Positions 1 to 5,318 are shown, counted from the stretch's first letter. The stretch is DNA of 5,389 bases from Thermoprotei archaeon (GCA_003661825.1 QMWW01000083.1:1-5389); one strand, 5' to 3'. A program made the numbers and translations. Notes: generated by a model not told the origin, from the letters alone.

Positions 1-178
1 TATCTAGATCTTCTTCTTTCAGATACTCGATCTTGTCTCGTGGAACATAGTGCCTTGGATTAGGTTTTCGGACAAAAACCTCGCCGATTATATTACTATA
101 TATAGTCTTAACTAGACTAATTTCCTCATTATAGAAGCATTTGTACTTAGACGGTATCACTACGAATACTCTGCTCAT
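1..178 (-). CDS. hflX: HflX-type GTPase, N-terminal fragment (runs off the window)
   Basis: The minus strand is open from an ATG at 178-176 to the window edge, giving 59 complete codons. The protein begins MSRVFVVIPSKYKCF, and residues about 22-59 (around IIGEVFVRKPNPRHYVP, then DKIEYLKEEDLD) match the start of the HflX N-terminal domain, where bacterial members read roughly 'vvgevrQ.r...p.yyiGkGKveEl'. The usual GkGK glycines are replaced by PRDK, as I expect for archaeal members. The GTPase domain lies outside the window, so its G motifs cannot be checked. HflX proteins are ribosome-associated GTPases. The gene starts 16 nt after the MBF1 stop on the same strand, with only a weak Shine-Dalgarno-like GGGTAGAG at 182-189, so it is probably cotranscribed with MBF1. 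From memory, the same HflX-MBF1-PAN order occurs in Sulfolobus, which supports the call. No other in-frame start lies between the MBF1 stop and this ATG. Confidence 0.72.
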   Translation of the reverse strand, partial: MSRVFVVIPSKYKCFYNEEISLVKTIYSNIIGEVFVRKPNPRHYVPRDKIEYLKEEDLD

Positions 179-194
179 TAACTCTACCCATGTA

Positions 195-728
195 TTAGTC
201 GCTATCTTTTCTAAACTTGATGATATCACCTATAGTAAGGTAGTCTTCATCGCTTGAAGAGTATTTTGTGTACTCTTCGACTATAGGCTCTAATAGTACT
301 ATTCCAAGCACTTTCTCTAAATGCCTAGCAAGATCGATGCTTGGTTTCAGCCTACCTGTCTCAATTCTCTTTATTATATTCTCACTTACCTTTACCCTCT
401 GAGCTAATGCTTTTTGGCTCCACCCCATTTTCTCTCTGGCGCTTTTTATGCGTTTAGCATAGTCTTCTACGATTTCATACATATTCTCAAGCACTCTACG
501 CGAAACATTGGTCTTACTCCACTTCACCCTTACTGCCTTAGTTTTACTAGTAACCCTGGATTGCGCACTCCTAGTGCTTGATTTTTCTACGGCTCTGATT
601 CTGCCTTGTTTAGCTAGTCTCCGATAACACTGGAGGCATATAGTCATAGTGATACCATCTAGTACCACTGTTCTACAATATATATCGGTTTTAAGCTCTC
701 TTCCACAGATCTCACAGTAACACGCCAA
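195..728 (-). CDS. mbf1: Archaeal multiprotein bridging factor 1 (MBF1): zinc ribbon plus HTH
   Basis: This 177-residue protein has two recognisable parts. Residues 3-34 form a small zinc ribbon with C5-x2-C8 and C31-x2-C34 (C3 and C18 lie nearby). Residues about 88-147 form a Cro/C1-type helix-turn-helix (SQKALAQRVKVSENIIKRIE, then TGRLKP). A basic Ser/Arg/Lys/Thr-rich linker (about 48-75) joins them and looks flexible. The tail ends LTIGDIIKFRK, typical of archaeal MBF1. The eukaryotic homologue bridges TBP and activators; archaeal MBF1 has also been linked to the small ribosomal subunit, so its role may be in transcription or translation. The start is TTG at 728-726: the in-frame stop TGA at 734-732 leaves almost no room upstream, and any later start would break the zinc ribbon. 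A GAGGGA ribosome-binding site lies 7 nt upstream. It heads a likely operon with hflX and is divergent from pan. Confidence 0.93.
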   Translation of the reverse strand: MACYCEICGRELKTDIYCRTVVLDGITMTICLQCYRRLAKQGRIRAVEKSSTRSAQSRVTSKTKAVRVKWSKTNVSRRVLENMYEIVEDYAKRIKSAREKMGWSQKALAQRVKVSENIIKRIETGRLKPSIDLARHLEKVLGIVLLEPIVEEYTKYSSSDEDYLTIGDIIKFRKDSD

Positions 729-735
729 TACTCAA

Positions 736-741
736 TCCCTC
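736..741 (-). promoter_or_regulatory. Ribosome-binding site of MBF1 (supports the TTG start)
   Basis: Read on the minus strand, this is GAGGGA, 7 nt before the TTG codon at 728-726. An in-frame TGA at 734-732 excludes a longer protein, so the site and the stop together fix the start. Confidence 0.7.
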
Positions 742-774
742 AATCCTCTAGTTATACCATGGTTGTATTTGATA

Positions 775-789
775 CTATTATTTTTATGG
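775..789. promoter_or_regulatory. A/T-rich core promoter shared by the divergent MBF1 and pan genes
   Basis: The 102-nt gap 729-830 contains one strong A/T tract, reading CTATTATTTTTATGG on the plus strand and CCATAAAAATAATAG on the minus strand. Either strand can serve as an archaeal TATA box. Placing transcription starts about 25 nt from its centre gives about 807 for pan and about 756 for MBF1. Both leave short leaders (about 24-28 nt) that still contain the ribosome-binding sites at 823-829 and 736-741. The start positions are inferred from spacing only. An 8-bp palindrome ACCATGGT (756-763) lies at the predicted MBF1 start and could be an operator or chance. Confidence 0.5.
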
Positions 790-822
790 CTACTACTATG
801 TGATATAGTTTCGCGGGGAGAG

Positions 823-829
823 GGTGATC
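823..829 (+). promoter_or_regulatory. Ribosome-binding site of pan
   Basis: GGTGATC is complementary to the archaeal 16S rRNA 3' end (GAUCACCUCC). It ends one base before the ATG at 831; the GGTG core is 4 nt upstream. This fixes the start of pan and shows that it has a leader. Confidence 0.75.
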
Positions 830-830
830 T

Positions 831-2033
831 ATGGGAACCTCGAAACGAGGAGCTAATAGTGATCTAGGCGATATTGAAGACTACATAAGAGCTTTAGAAG
901 CCCGTATTAGGAGTCTAGAAGTAGAACGGGAAAAGCTGTTGCTAAGGATAAAATACTATAAATCTGAAATAGAAAAGCTACTATCTCCTCCCTTGATCGA
1001 GGCCGTCATAGTTAAAGTCCTTGAAAACGGTAAAGTAGTTGTTAAAAGCTCTACAGGCCCTAATCTTGTAGTTGAAGTACTTGATACGGTGCCCCGTGAT
1101 AAGCTTAGACCAGGGCAACACGTAGCTTTAAATCAGCGTGGCTCAACAATAGTGTCTATCCTCCCAGGATATGCCGACCCCTATGTCACATCGATGGAAG
1201 TTATAGAAAAGCCGGATATAACGTATAACGATATTGGGGGGCTTAAAGACCAGATCCTAGAGCTTAGAGAAGTAGTTGAACTACCATTAAAGAACCCTAA
1301 ACTGTTCCGCGAGATAGGGATAGACCCTCCCAAGGGAGTTCTGCTTTATGGTCCTCCTGGCTGCGGTAAAACTCTACTAGCTAAAGCTGTTGCACACGAA
1401 GCCGGAGCTACGTTTATCAGTATAGTTGGTAGCGAACTAGTACAGAAGTTTATAGGCGAGGGCGCAAGAATAGTACGAGAAGTATTCGAACTGGCGCGTA
1501 AAAAAGCTCCTTCTATAGTATTTATTGATGAAATAGACGCTATTGCTGCCCGTAGACTAGATATAGGTACGAGCGGGGAACGAGAGGTACAGAGAACGCT
1601 TATGCAGTTACTCGCCGAGTTAGACGGATTTAAGCCTCTAGATCGGGTTAAAGTGATTGCTGCAACTAACAGGATAGACGTTCTAGATCCAGCTATATTG
1701 AGGCCTGGAAGATTTGATAGACTGATCGAGGTACCATTGCCAGATTTCGAAGGAAGGCTAGAGATATTGAGAATACATACACGTAAAATGAGGCTCTCCC
1801 CAGACGTAGAACTCATCGAATTAGCTAGAATGACTGAAGGCGTTACTGGTGCTGAGATAAAGGCCATCACGACGGAAGCTGGATACTTCGCTATAAGAGA
1901 AAATAGAAGGACTGTAACTATGAATGATTTCCTGAAAGCGGTGAAGAAGATTATGAGTAAAAAGAATATTAGAGGAATTGAAAACCTTTATAGGAGGTCC
2001 AGCGTAGACTACAGTATGTACGTTATGCAATAG
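831..2033 (+). CDS. pan: Proteasome-activating nucleotidase (PAN), AAA+ regulatory ATPase
   Basis: This 400-residue protein has the full PAN architecture. Residues about 12-50 form an N-terminal coiled coil, followed by the SPPLI linker (52-56) with the conserved proline at the coil-to-OB junction, then an OB fold (about 55-115). The AAA+ domain follows: Walker A GPPGCGKT (174-181), pore loop KFIGEGA (206-212), Walker B IVFIDEID (229-236), and the second region of homology ATNRIDVLDPAILRPGRFDR (278-297) with arginine fingers R291 and R294. The C-terminal helical domain ends about 380. PAN forms a hexamer that unfolds substrates and feeds them into the 20S proteasome. The tail is odd: it ends NLYRRSSVDYSMYVMQ, so the usual terminal HbYX motif is not at the very end, although LYR (386-388) and MYV (396-398) are present. 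It is first in an operon with the C2-PUA and PAC2 genes. Confidence 0.96.
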   Translation: MGTSKRGANSDLGDIEDYIRALEARIRSLEVEREKLLLRIKYYKSEIEKLLSPPLIEAVIVKVLENGKVVVKSSTGPNLVVEVLDTVPRDKLRPGQHVALNQRGSTIVSILPGYADPYVTSMEVIEKPDITYNDIGGLKDQILELREVVELPLKNPKLFREIGIDPPKGVLLYGPPGCGKTLLAKAVAHEAGATFISIVGSELVQKFIGEGARIVREVFELARKKAPSIVFIDEIDAIAARRLDIGTSGEREVQRTLMQLLAELDGFKPLDRVKVIAATNRIDVLDPAILRPGRFDRLIEVPLPDFEGRLEILRIHTRKMRLSPDVELIELARMTEGVTGAEIKAITTEAGYFAIRENRRTVTMNDFLKAVKKIMSKKNIRGIENLYRRSSVDYSMYVMQ

Positions 2034-2063
2034 CTAGTACTATTGGTGCTCGCTTCCTTGTTT

Positions 2064-2068
2064 AGGAG
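2064..2068 (+). promoter_or_regulatory. Candidate ribosome-binding site deciding the start of the C2-PUA gene
   Basis: AGGAG lies 10 nt before the ATG at 2079 and is the clearest initiation signal for this gene. It competes with a GGTG at 2045-2048, which would serve a TTG at 2058. The choice between them is not settled. Confidence 0.45.
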
Positions 2069-2078
2069 AAAACCCACC

Positions 2079-2537
2079 ATGGAAGAGCTTGAAGAACTAA
2101 GGAGTATAGCTGACTTACAGTTTTACGGTGTTGGTGAGAAACTTATACCAGAAGATATTGTAGTGGTATTATCTCCCTCCACATATAGGATTAGGTACAT
2201 CCTCCTAAATAATGAGATCTACCTTACGCTAAGAGCTAGCGATCACAGATTTCTCCTCCATATACGTGCTGCTACTAGATTAAATAAGATCCTACCTCAT
2301 CCATTAATGCGTGTATACGTTAATCCAAAGTACTCAATATACATAAGCGAGGGTGGCAATGTTTTCGCAAAGCATGTAGTGATAGCTGATCCTGAAATCA
2401 GGCCGGGTGACGAGGTGTTAGTTTTGGACTATAATACCAAGGAATTATTGGGAGTTGGGAAAGCTGTAAAACCTGGTTGGTGTATACCTTATCATAGCTG
2501 GGGTGAAGCTGTAAGGCTTAGAGAATCAACTAGGTGA
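2079..2537 (+). CDS. Stand-alone C2-PUA RNA-binding protein, detached C-terminal part of archaeosine tRNA-guanine transglycosylase
   Basis: From the ATG at 2079 this encodes 152 residues. Residues about 8-73 (LRSIADLQFYGVGEKLIPED, then YRIRYILLNNEIYLTLRASD) match the C2 domain of archaeosine transglycosylases. Residues about 78-150 form a PUA domain with its typical core GGNVFAKHVVIADPEIRPGD followed by EVLVLD (92-117) and LLGVGKAV (123-130). In full-length archaeal TgtA these two domains follow the catalytic and C1 parts and grip the tRNA acceptor end; the tgtA nearby lacks them. The likely role is to help TgtA, or another enzyme, bind tRNA. The start is uncertain: the frame is open from TTG 2043, GTG 2046 and TTG 2058, and the longer forms add LFRRKPT, which may belong to the domain. 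I prefer 2079 because of its AGGAG site. It lies 9-45 nt after pan and 18 nt before the PAC2 gene, so it is probably cotranscribed with both. Confidence 0.8.
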   Translation: MEELEELRSIADLQFYGVGEKLIPEDIVVVLSPSTYRIRYILLNNEIYLTLRASDHRFLLHIRAATRLNKILPHPLMRVYVNPKYSIYISEGGNVFAKHVVIADPEIRPGDEVLVLDYNTKELLGVGKAVKPGWCIPYHSWGEAVRLRESTR

Positions 2538-2545
2538 TCGGGGGT
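2533..2545 (+). promoter_or_regulatory. Ribosome-binding region of the PAC2 gene, overlapping the upstream stop codon
   Basis: GGTGATC (2533-2539) contains the TGA stop of the C2-PUA gene and is followed at once by GGGGGT (2540-2545), one mismatch from GGAGGT and 10 nt before the ATG at 2556. Ribosome release and rebinding at this point would couple translation of the two genes. Which half is used cannot be told from sequence. Confidence 0.5.
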
Positions 2546-2555
2546 ATATCGTGAA

Positions 2556-3305
2556 ATGCCTAGCGTTGAAGTCCACTATCTAAGACGTATAGATAGAAAA
2601 GAGCTTGAAGGAGCGGTATTCATAACTGGTTATCAAGGTTTTGGCATGGTAGGTTATCTGGCATCTCGTCATATAGCCTACGAGCTAAAACTTGAAAGAA
2701 TTGGTTTCATTAAAACCAGATATATGCCCGAAACAACCTTCTACAATGAGTCAAGAGGAGTAGCGTATCCATTCGAATTATATTATGGAGTAATCGGTGA
2801 TAAGAAACTATTAGTTTTAGTAAATCACGCCACTCCACACCCTAGAGAAAGAACAATTTATGCAGAATTCATAGGCAGATGGCTTAAAGAGAACGGTGTA
2901 TTAAAAACCATTCTGATAGGAGGGCTTGATCCCGCTATTAGAGAGAAGAGCGATGAGAAATACAGATGGATACCACTGGGAGATGCTGGTATTAAACTTG
3001 ATGCTCCTACACTCAGCGATAGATACGTAATAGGCCCCCTAGCTCTAACCATGATGTTTACACATGCCTATGGAATACCTGGCATAGTTATATTGACTTA
3101 TACAGAGCTCTATAGACCTGATCCAAGAGCAAGCGCGGTGGCTGTTGAAGTTATAGGTAAGATCTTAGAGATCGAAATCAATACTAAGAAGCTTATAGAG
3201 GAAGCCAGTATAATTGAAGCACTTGAAAAAGAGAGGGAAAGGCTTGCTAAAACTATTGAGGGAGAAGTAGGGAGAGATAGGCATAGGTACACTATGCACG
3301 TATAA
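2556..3305 (+). CDS. PAC2-family protein, probable archaeal proteasome assembly chaperone-like factor
   Basis: This 249-residue protein shows the PAC2 fold signature near its start: FITGYQGFGMVGYLASRHI (22-40), matching the family's 'GfpgvGlvGsiaa.yl'. Later come the strand LLVLVNHATP (85-94), IGGLDP (121-126) and YRPDPRASA (186-194), then a charged, probably coiled-coil helix at about 205-238. Archaeal PAC2 homologues such as PbaA/PbaB are soluble oligomers; PbaB assists 20S assembly, and some members bind the alpha ring through a C-terminal HbYX tail. Here the protein ends RYTMHV, with histidine where HbYX has tyrosine. Position in the pan operon supports a proteasome role, but a direct assembly function is inference. 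The start is the only in-frame start codon after the upstream TGA at 2535. The last 14 nt overlap the convergent tgtA gene. Confidence 0.88.
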   Translation: MPSVEVHYLRRIDRKELEGAVFITGYQGFGMVGYLASRHIAYELKLERIGFIKTRYMPETTFYNESRGVAYPFELYYGVIGDKKLLVLVNHATPHPRERTIYAEFIGRWLKENGVLKTILIGGLDPAIREKSDEKYRWIPLGDAGIKLDAPTLSDRYVIGPLALTMMFTHAYGIPGIVILTYTELYRPDPRASAVAVEVIGKILEIEINTKKLIEEASIIEALEKERERLAKTIEGEVGRDRHRYTMHV

Positions 3306-4824
3306 TACGAATAGGGGTCTTCCCGGGAAGTTTAGACTTTAGAATTTTCACCAATCTCTCAGCAAACACTCTAAATGATTTCTCTCCAGCCGAGATAACT
3401 AGTACTTCATTAGGCTTTATTCTTATTAGGAACCAGGCTGCTTCTTCAACAACACACTCATTATAAGCATATGTACCTATTTCATGCTGAAAGAAGGGAT
3501 AGGTGTTTATGTGTTTTGGAGAAAACAAGCCGAGGTATGGATTATAGAATAAGACTTTATAGTTAGGATACTTTTTACGCGCGTCTACGTATATGCTTTG
3601 TTGCGTAAACGGTTTATTTACTGCTGGCACGAGCAGAATGCGTTTACCAGAAAATTCCCTTTCGATCACTCTATATAGCCTTCTTCTAGTAGCTACGAGC
3701 CTCGGGTTACTAGCGCTATCAGCATCGAGTAAAAGTACCGCATGCGTAGGAGTCTTAGTGTTAGGGTTGTACTTTTCAAGTAAATGTCTATACTTGTTTA
3801 GTACAGTAAATGCTCTCCGGAGGGAGGGATGCATCCTGCTCCTGTATACTAGGTGCTCCCAAAGCCTCCCTTCCTTAATAGCTTCTTTAACATTTTTTAT
3901 TTCCCTTATGAGTATATACAGATTGTGTTTAGCTATAGCTTCTATTCTCTCTGTTTTACTCATTTCACGGAGCTCTTGCGGAGTATAACGTGTACAAACA
4001 GGGCAGTTGCATGGAAGATATGAAAGTTCGCCCAGCTTTTTAGTTCCTCCCTCAAACATTAGTCTTTCGTCTCTAGCATATAGTATGTAGCTGGCTGAGT
4101 CAAACAGATCTGCTCCTATGGCAACTAGGAAGGGTATGATCATTGGGTGTCCTACACCGAATACGTGGAAGGGCTTTTCGGGCGGCAAATTTAGCTTTGC
4201 CATAATAGCTAGCTCTAGTAGTTCGTCATAGGCATACTTCTCGAGATACACTGTAGGCGATCCGAAAGCATATATATGATACGGCATCCTCTTGCTTTGT
4301 ATAGCAGAGTACATTACTAGATCGCGATAAGGGGCTCCTTGTATAGGATAGACCCATAGCTGGCTAGAGTCCATGATGACGGGTAATGCTTCCCAAGCCC
4401 TCCTATATGTTTCCTTAACAGCTTTCCATGCTTCGTTTCTCGACATCTGCGATCCAGTTGGGATGTCCAGTATCACACCTATATCTACGTCGATCATCTT
4501 TTCATACTTTACAATGGTTACGTTGTCGACTTCTATACTGCCATAAACTAGTATCTGATATCCTCCCGAGTCAGTCATTATAGGGTTATTCCACGAGAAG
4601 TAACTATGTATGTTCTTTACCATACCTCTATTTCTACGATATAGTAGATAGGCGTTTGTAATGAATGCATTAAAGCCTATATCAAGTAGTGTATTAAGTG
4701 ATGGAACCTGTTTTACCGGGTCTACCACGGGGAATAGGTAAGGTGTCTCGATTACGCCATGCCTAGTTTTAAGCTTAGCTATTCTACCAGCTAGGTCAAA
4801 GTCTCTTGGGTCATAGTACTCCAA
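3292..4824 (-). CDS. tgtA: Archaeosine tRNA-guanine transglycosylase, catalytic plus C1 part, lacking C2 and PUA
   Basis: This 510-residue enzyme exchanges guanine-15 in the D-arm of archaeal tRNAs for preQ0, the first tRNA step of archaeosine synthesis. MTDSGGYQ (83-90) carries the catalytic aspartate D85 and FDSASY (241-246) carries the nucleophile D242. QGAPYRD (162-168) and GVGHPM (223-228) line the base pocket. Zinc ligands are C272, C274, C277 and H300. Residues about 358-505 form a C1-type domain with LGLFSPKHINTYPFFQHE (431-448). The protein ends there, whereas full-length euryarchaeal enzymes (about 580 residues) continue into C2 and PUA; those are encoded separately at 2079-2537. 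The start is TTG 4824-4822: translation begins EYYDPRDFDLAGRIAKL, matching the family N-terminus, and the in-frame stop of the upstream lsm gene bars extension. It lies 6 nt after that gene, so translational coupling is likely. The 3' end overlaps PAC2 by 14 nt. Confidence 0.95.
   Translation of the reverse strand: MEYYDPRDFDLAGRIAKLKTRHGVIETPYLFPVVDPVKQVPSLNTLLDIGFNAFITNAYLLYRRNRGMVKNIHSYFSWNNPIMTDSGGYQILVYGSIEVDNVTIVKYEKMIDVDIGVILDIPTGSQMSRNEAWKAVKETYRRAWEALPVIMDSSQLWVYPIQGAPYRDLVMYSAIQSKRMPYHIYAFGSPTVYLEKYAYDELLELAIMAKLNLPPEKPFHVFGVGHPMIIPFLVAIGADLFDSASYILYARDERLMFEGGTKKLGELSYLPCNCPVCTRYTPQELREMSKTERIEAIAKHNLYILIREIKNVKEAIKEGRLWEHLVYRSRMHPSLRRAFTVLNKYRHLLEKYNPNTKTPTHAVLLLDADSASNPRLVATRRRLYRVIEREFSGKRILLVPAVNKPFTQQSIYVDARKKYPNYKVLFYNPYLGLFSPKHINTYPFFQHEIGTYAYNECVVEEAAWFLIRIKPNEVLVISAGEKSFRVFAERLVKILKSKLPGKTPIRIIRA
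3319..3349 (+). terminator. Possible terminator of the pan operon inside the tgtA 3' end (weak)
   Basis: Fourteen bases past the PAC2 stop is a perfect 12-nt palindrome CTTCCCGGGAAG (3319-3330), followed on the plus strand by TTTAGACTTTAGAATTTT, a T-rich stretch. Archaeal termination relies mainly on T-rich tracts in the non-template strand. The tract is interrupted and the DNA also encodes the TgtA tail, so this is only a candidate. Confidence 0.2.
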
Positions 4825-4830
4825 TCCATG

Positions 4831-5280
4831 CTAACCCTTTAGCATCTTCTTGCGCGCATCTATGTACTTTTTAAAGAACTCATATAGCGTTTCAGCCATG
4901 GGTCCTGTACCCTCGACCCCGTTTTCAGTCACTTTGTACCTACCCTGTACTATTACAGCTCTTGCTTCAGGCACTATCTGTACTAAGTGTTCAGGTAGCC
5001 TCATCTCCTTCACAATAAAGTTCTTAAAGCCTTCAGGGTCAAAAAGAGGAATCTCTATAGCTAGTACCTCTGATACTCTCTCCCCTTTAATAATGACTTT
5101 AGGGTATTTATGGCCTTCATTGTCCATAGCGTTTTCTAGCAGTAGATTCAGAGATGGATGGTCAAACCCTGCTAATACTCCTTCATAGCTTTTACCACTA
5201 GCTAGTATTACCCTAACCTTTCTATTCATCAGATTAGTTAGTTCGGCCGTTAGTCTTCGGGTTGCATCGATCAACGACAT
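4831..5280 (-). CDS. Sm-like archaeal protein with C-terminal extension domain (SmAP3-type Lsm)
   Basis: This 149-residue protein starts with an Sm fold. Sm1 spans about 19-51 (RKVRVILASGKSYEGVLAGF, then DHPSLNLLLENA), with the G29, D40 and N45 positions expected of the motif. Sm2 is at about 61-73 (KVIIKGERVSEVL), with KG in place of the usual RG. Residues about 78-149 form a second domain (FDPEGFKNFIVKEMRLPEHL, later MAETLYEFFKKYIDARKKM) that ordinary Lsm proteins of about 75-80 residues lack. The combination resembles the two-domain SmAP3 protein known from Pyrobaculum. Sm-like proteins form rings that bind U-rich or other single-stranded RNA; the extra domain's function is unknown to me. 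The ATG at 5280-5278 has an AGGGTGG site 4 nt upstream. It is the first gene of a pair with tgtA, which starts 6 nt after its TAG, suggesting a joint role in RNA metabolism. Confidence 0.9.
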   Translation of the reverse strand: MSLIDATRRLTAELTNLMNRKVRVILASGKSYEGVLAGFDHPSLNLLLENAMDNEGHKYPKVIIKGERVSEVLAIEIPLFDPEGFKNFIVKEMRLPEHLVQIVPEARAVIVQGRYKVTENGVEGTGPMAETLYEFFKKYIDARKKMLKG

Positions 5281-5284
5281 ATAA

Positions 5285-5291
5285 CCACCCT
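5285..5291 (-). promoter_or_regulatory. Ribosome-binding site of the lsm gene
   Basis: Read on the minus strand, this is AGGGTGG, 4 nt before the ATG at 5280. It pairs with the CACCU part of the 16S rRNA tail and shows that the message has a leader, so the promoter must lie beyond 5291. Confidence 0.6.
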
Positions 5292-5318
5292 GGGTAAACT
5301 TATAATTTAGACCGTGCC

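Noticed and set aside
218..223. TGATGA C-box-like motif on the plus strand near the MBF1 3' end
   Set aside because: No CTGA D box occurs within a plausible distance, and the sequence is explained by the conserved MBF1 tail on the other strand.
1346..1870. Long open frame on the minus strand opposite pan
   Set aside because: It is antisense to the Walker A to second-region-of-homology part of PAN, is rich in Ser/Leu/Ile as expected of a shadow frame, and has no domain signature.
2031..2045. Possible frameshift at the end of pan that would restore a terminal HbYX
   Set aside because: Neither alternative frame around the stop gives a short end in hydrophobic-Tyr-X, and the existing frame reads smoothly to TAG, so there is no sign of an error.
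3593..3988. 131-codon open frame on the plus strand inside tgtA
   Set aside because: It is the complement of the well-supported TgtA C1 region, has low-complexity Leu/Ser content and no ribosome-binding site; the apparent membrane character is a strand artefact.
3292..4824. TgtA read as a truncated pseudogene
   Set aside because: All catalytic and zinc-binding residues are intact, the C1 region is complete, and the missing domains are encoded as an intact gene nearby.
4850..5188. 112-codon open frame on the plus strand opposite lsm
   Set aside because: It is antisense to the conserved Sm1/Sm2 coding sequence and has no recognisable protein features.
5146..5233. C/D box small RNA candidate on the minus strand (CTGATGA near 5227-5233, CTGA near 5146)
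   Set aside because: The box spacing is about 80 nt, longer than typical archaeal C/D RNAs, no clear C'/D' pair was found, and the region encodes conserved Sm residues.
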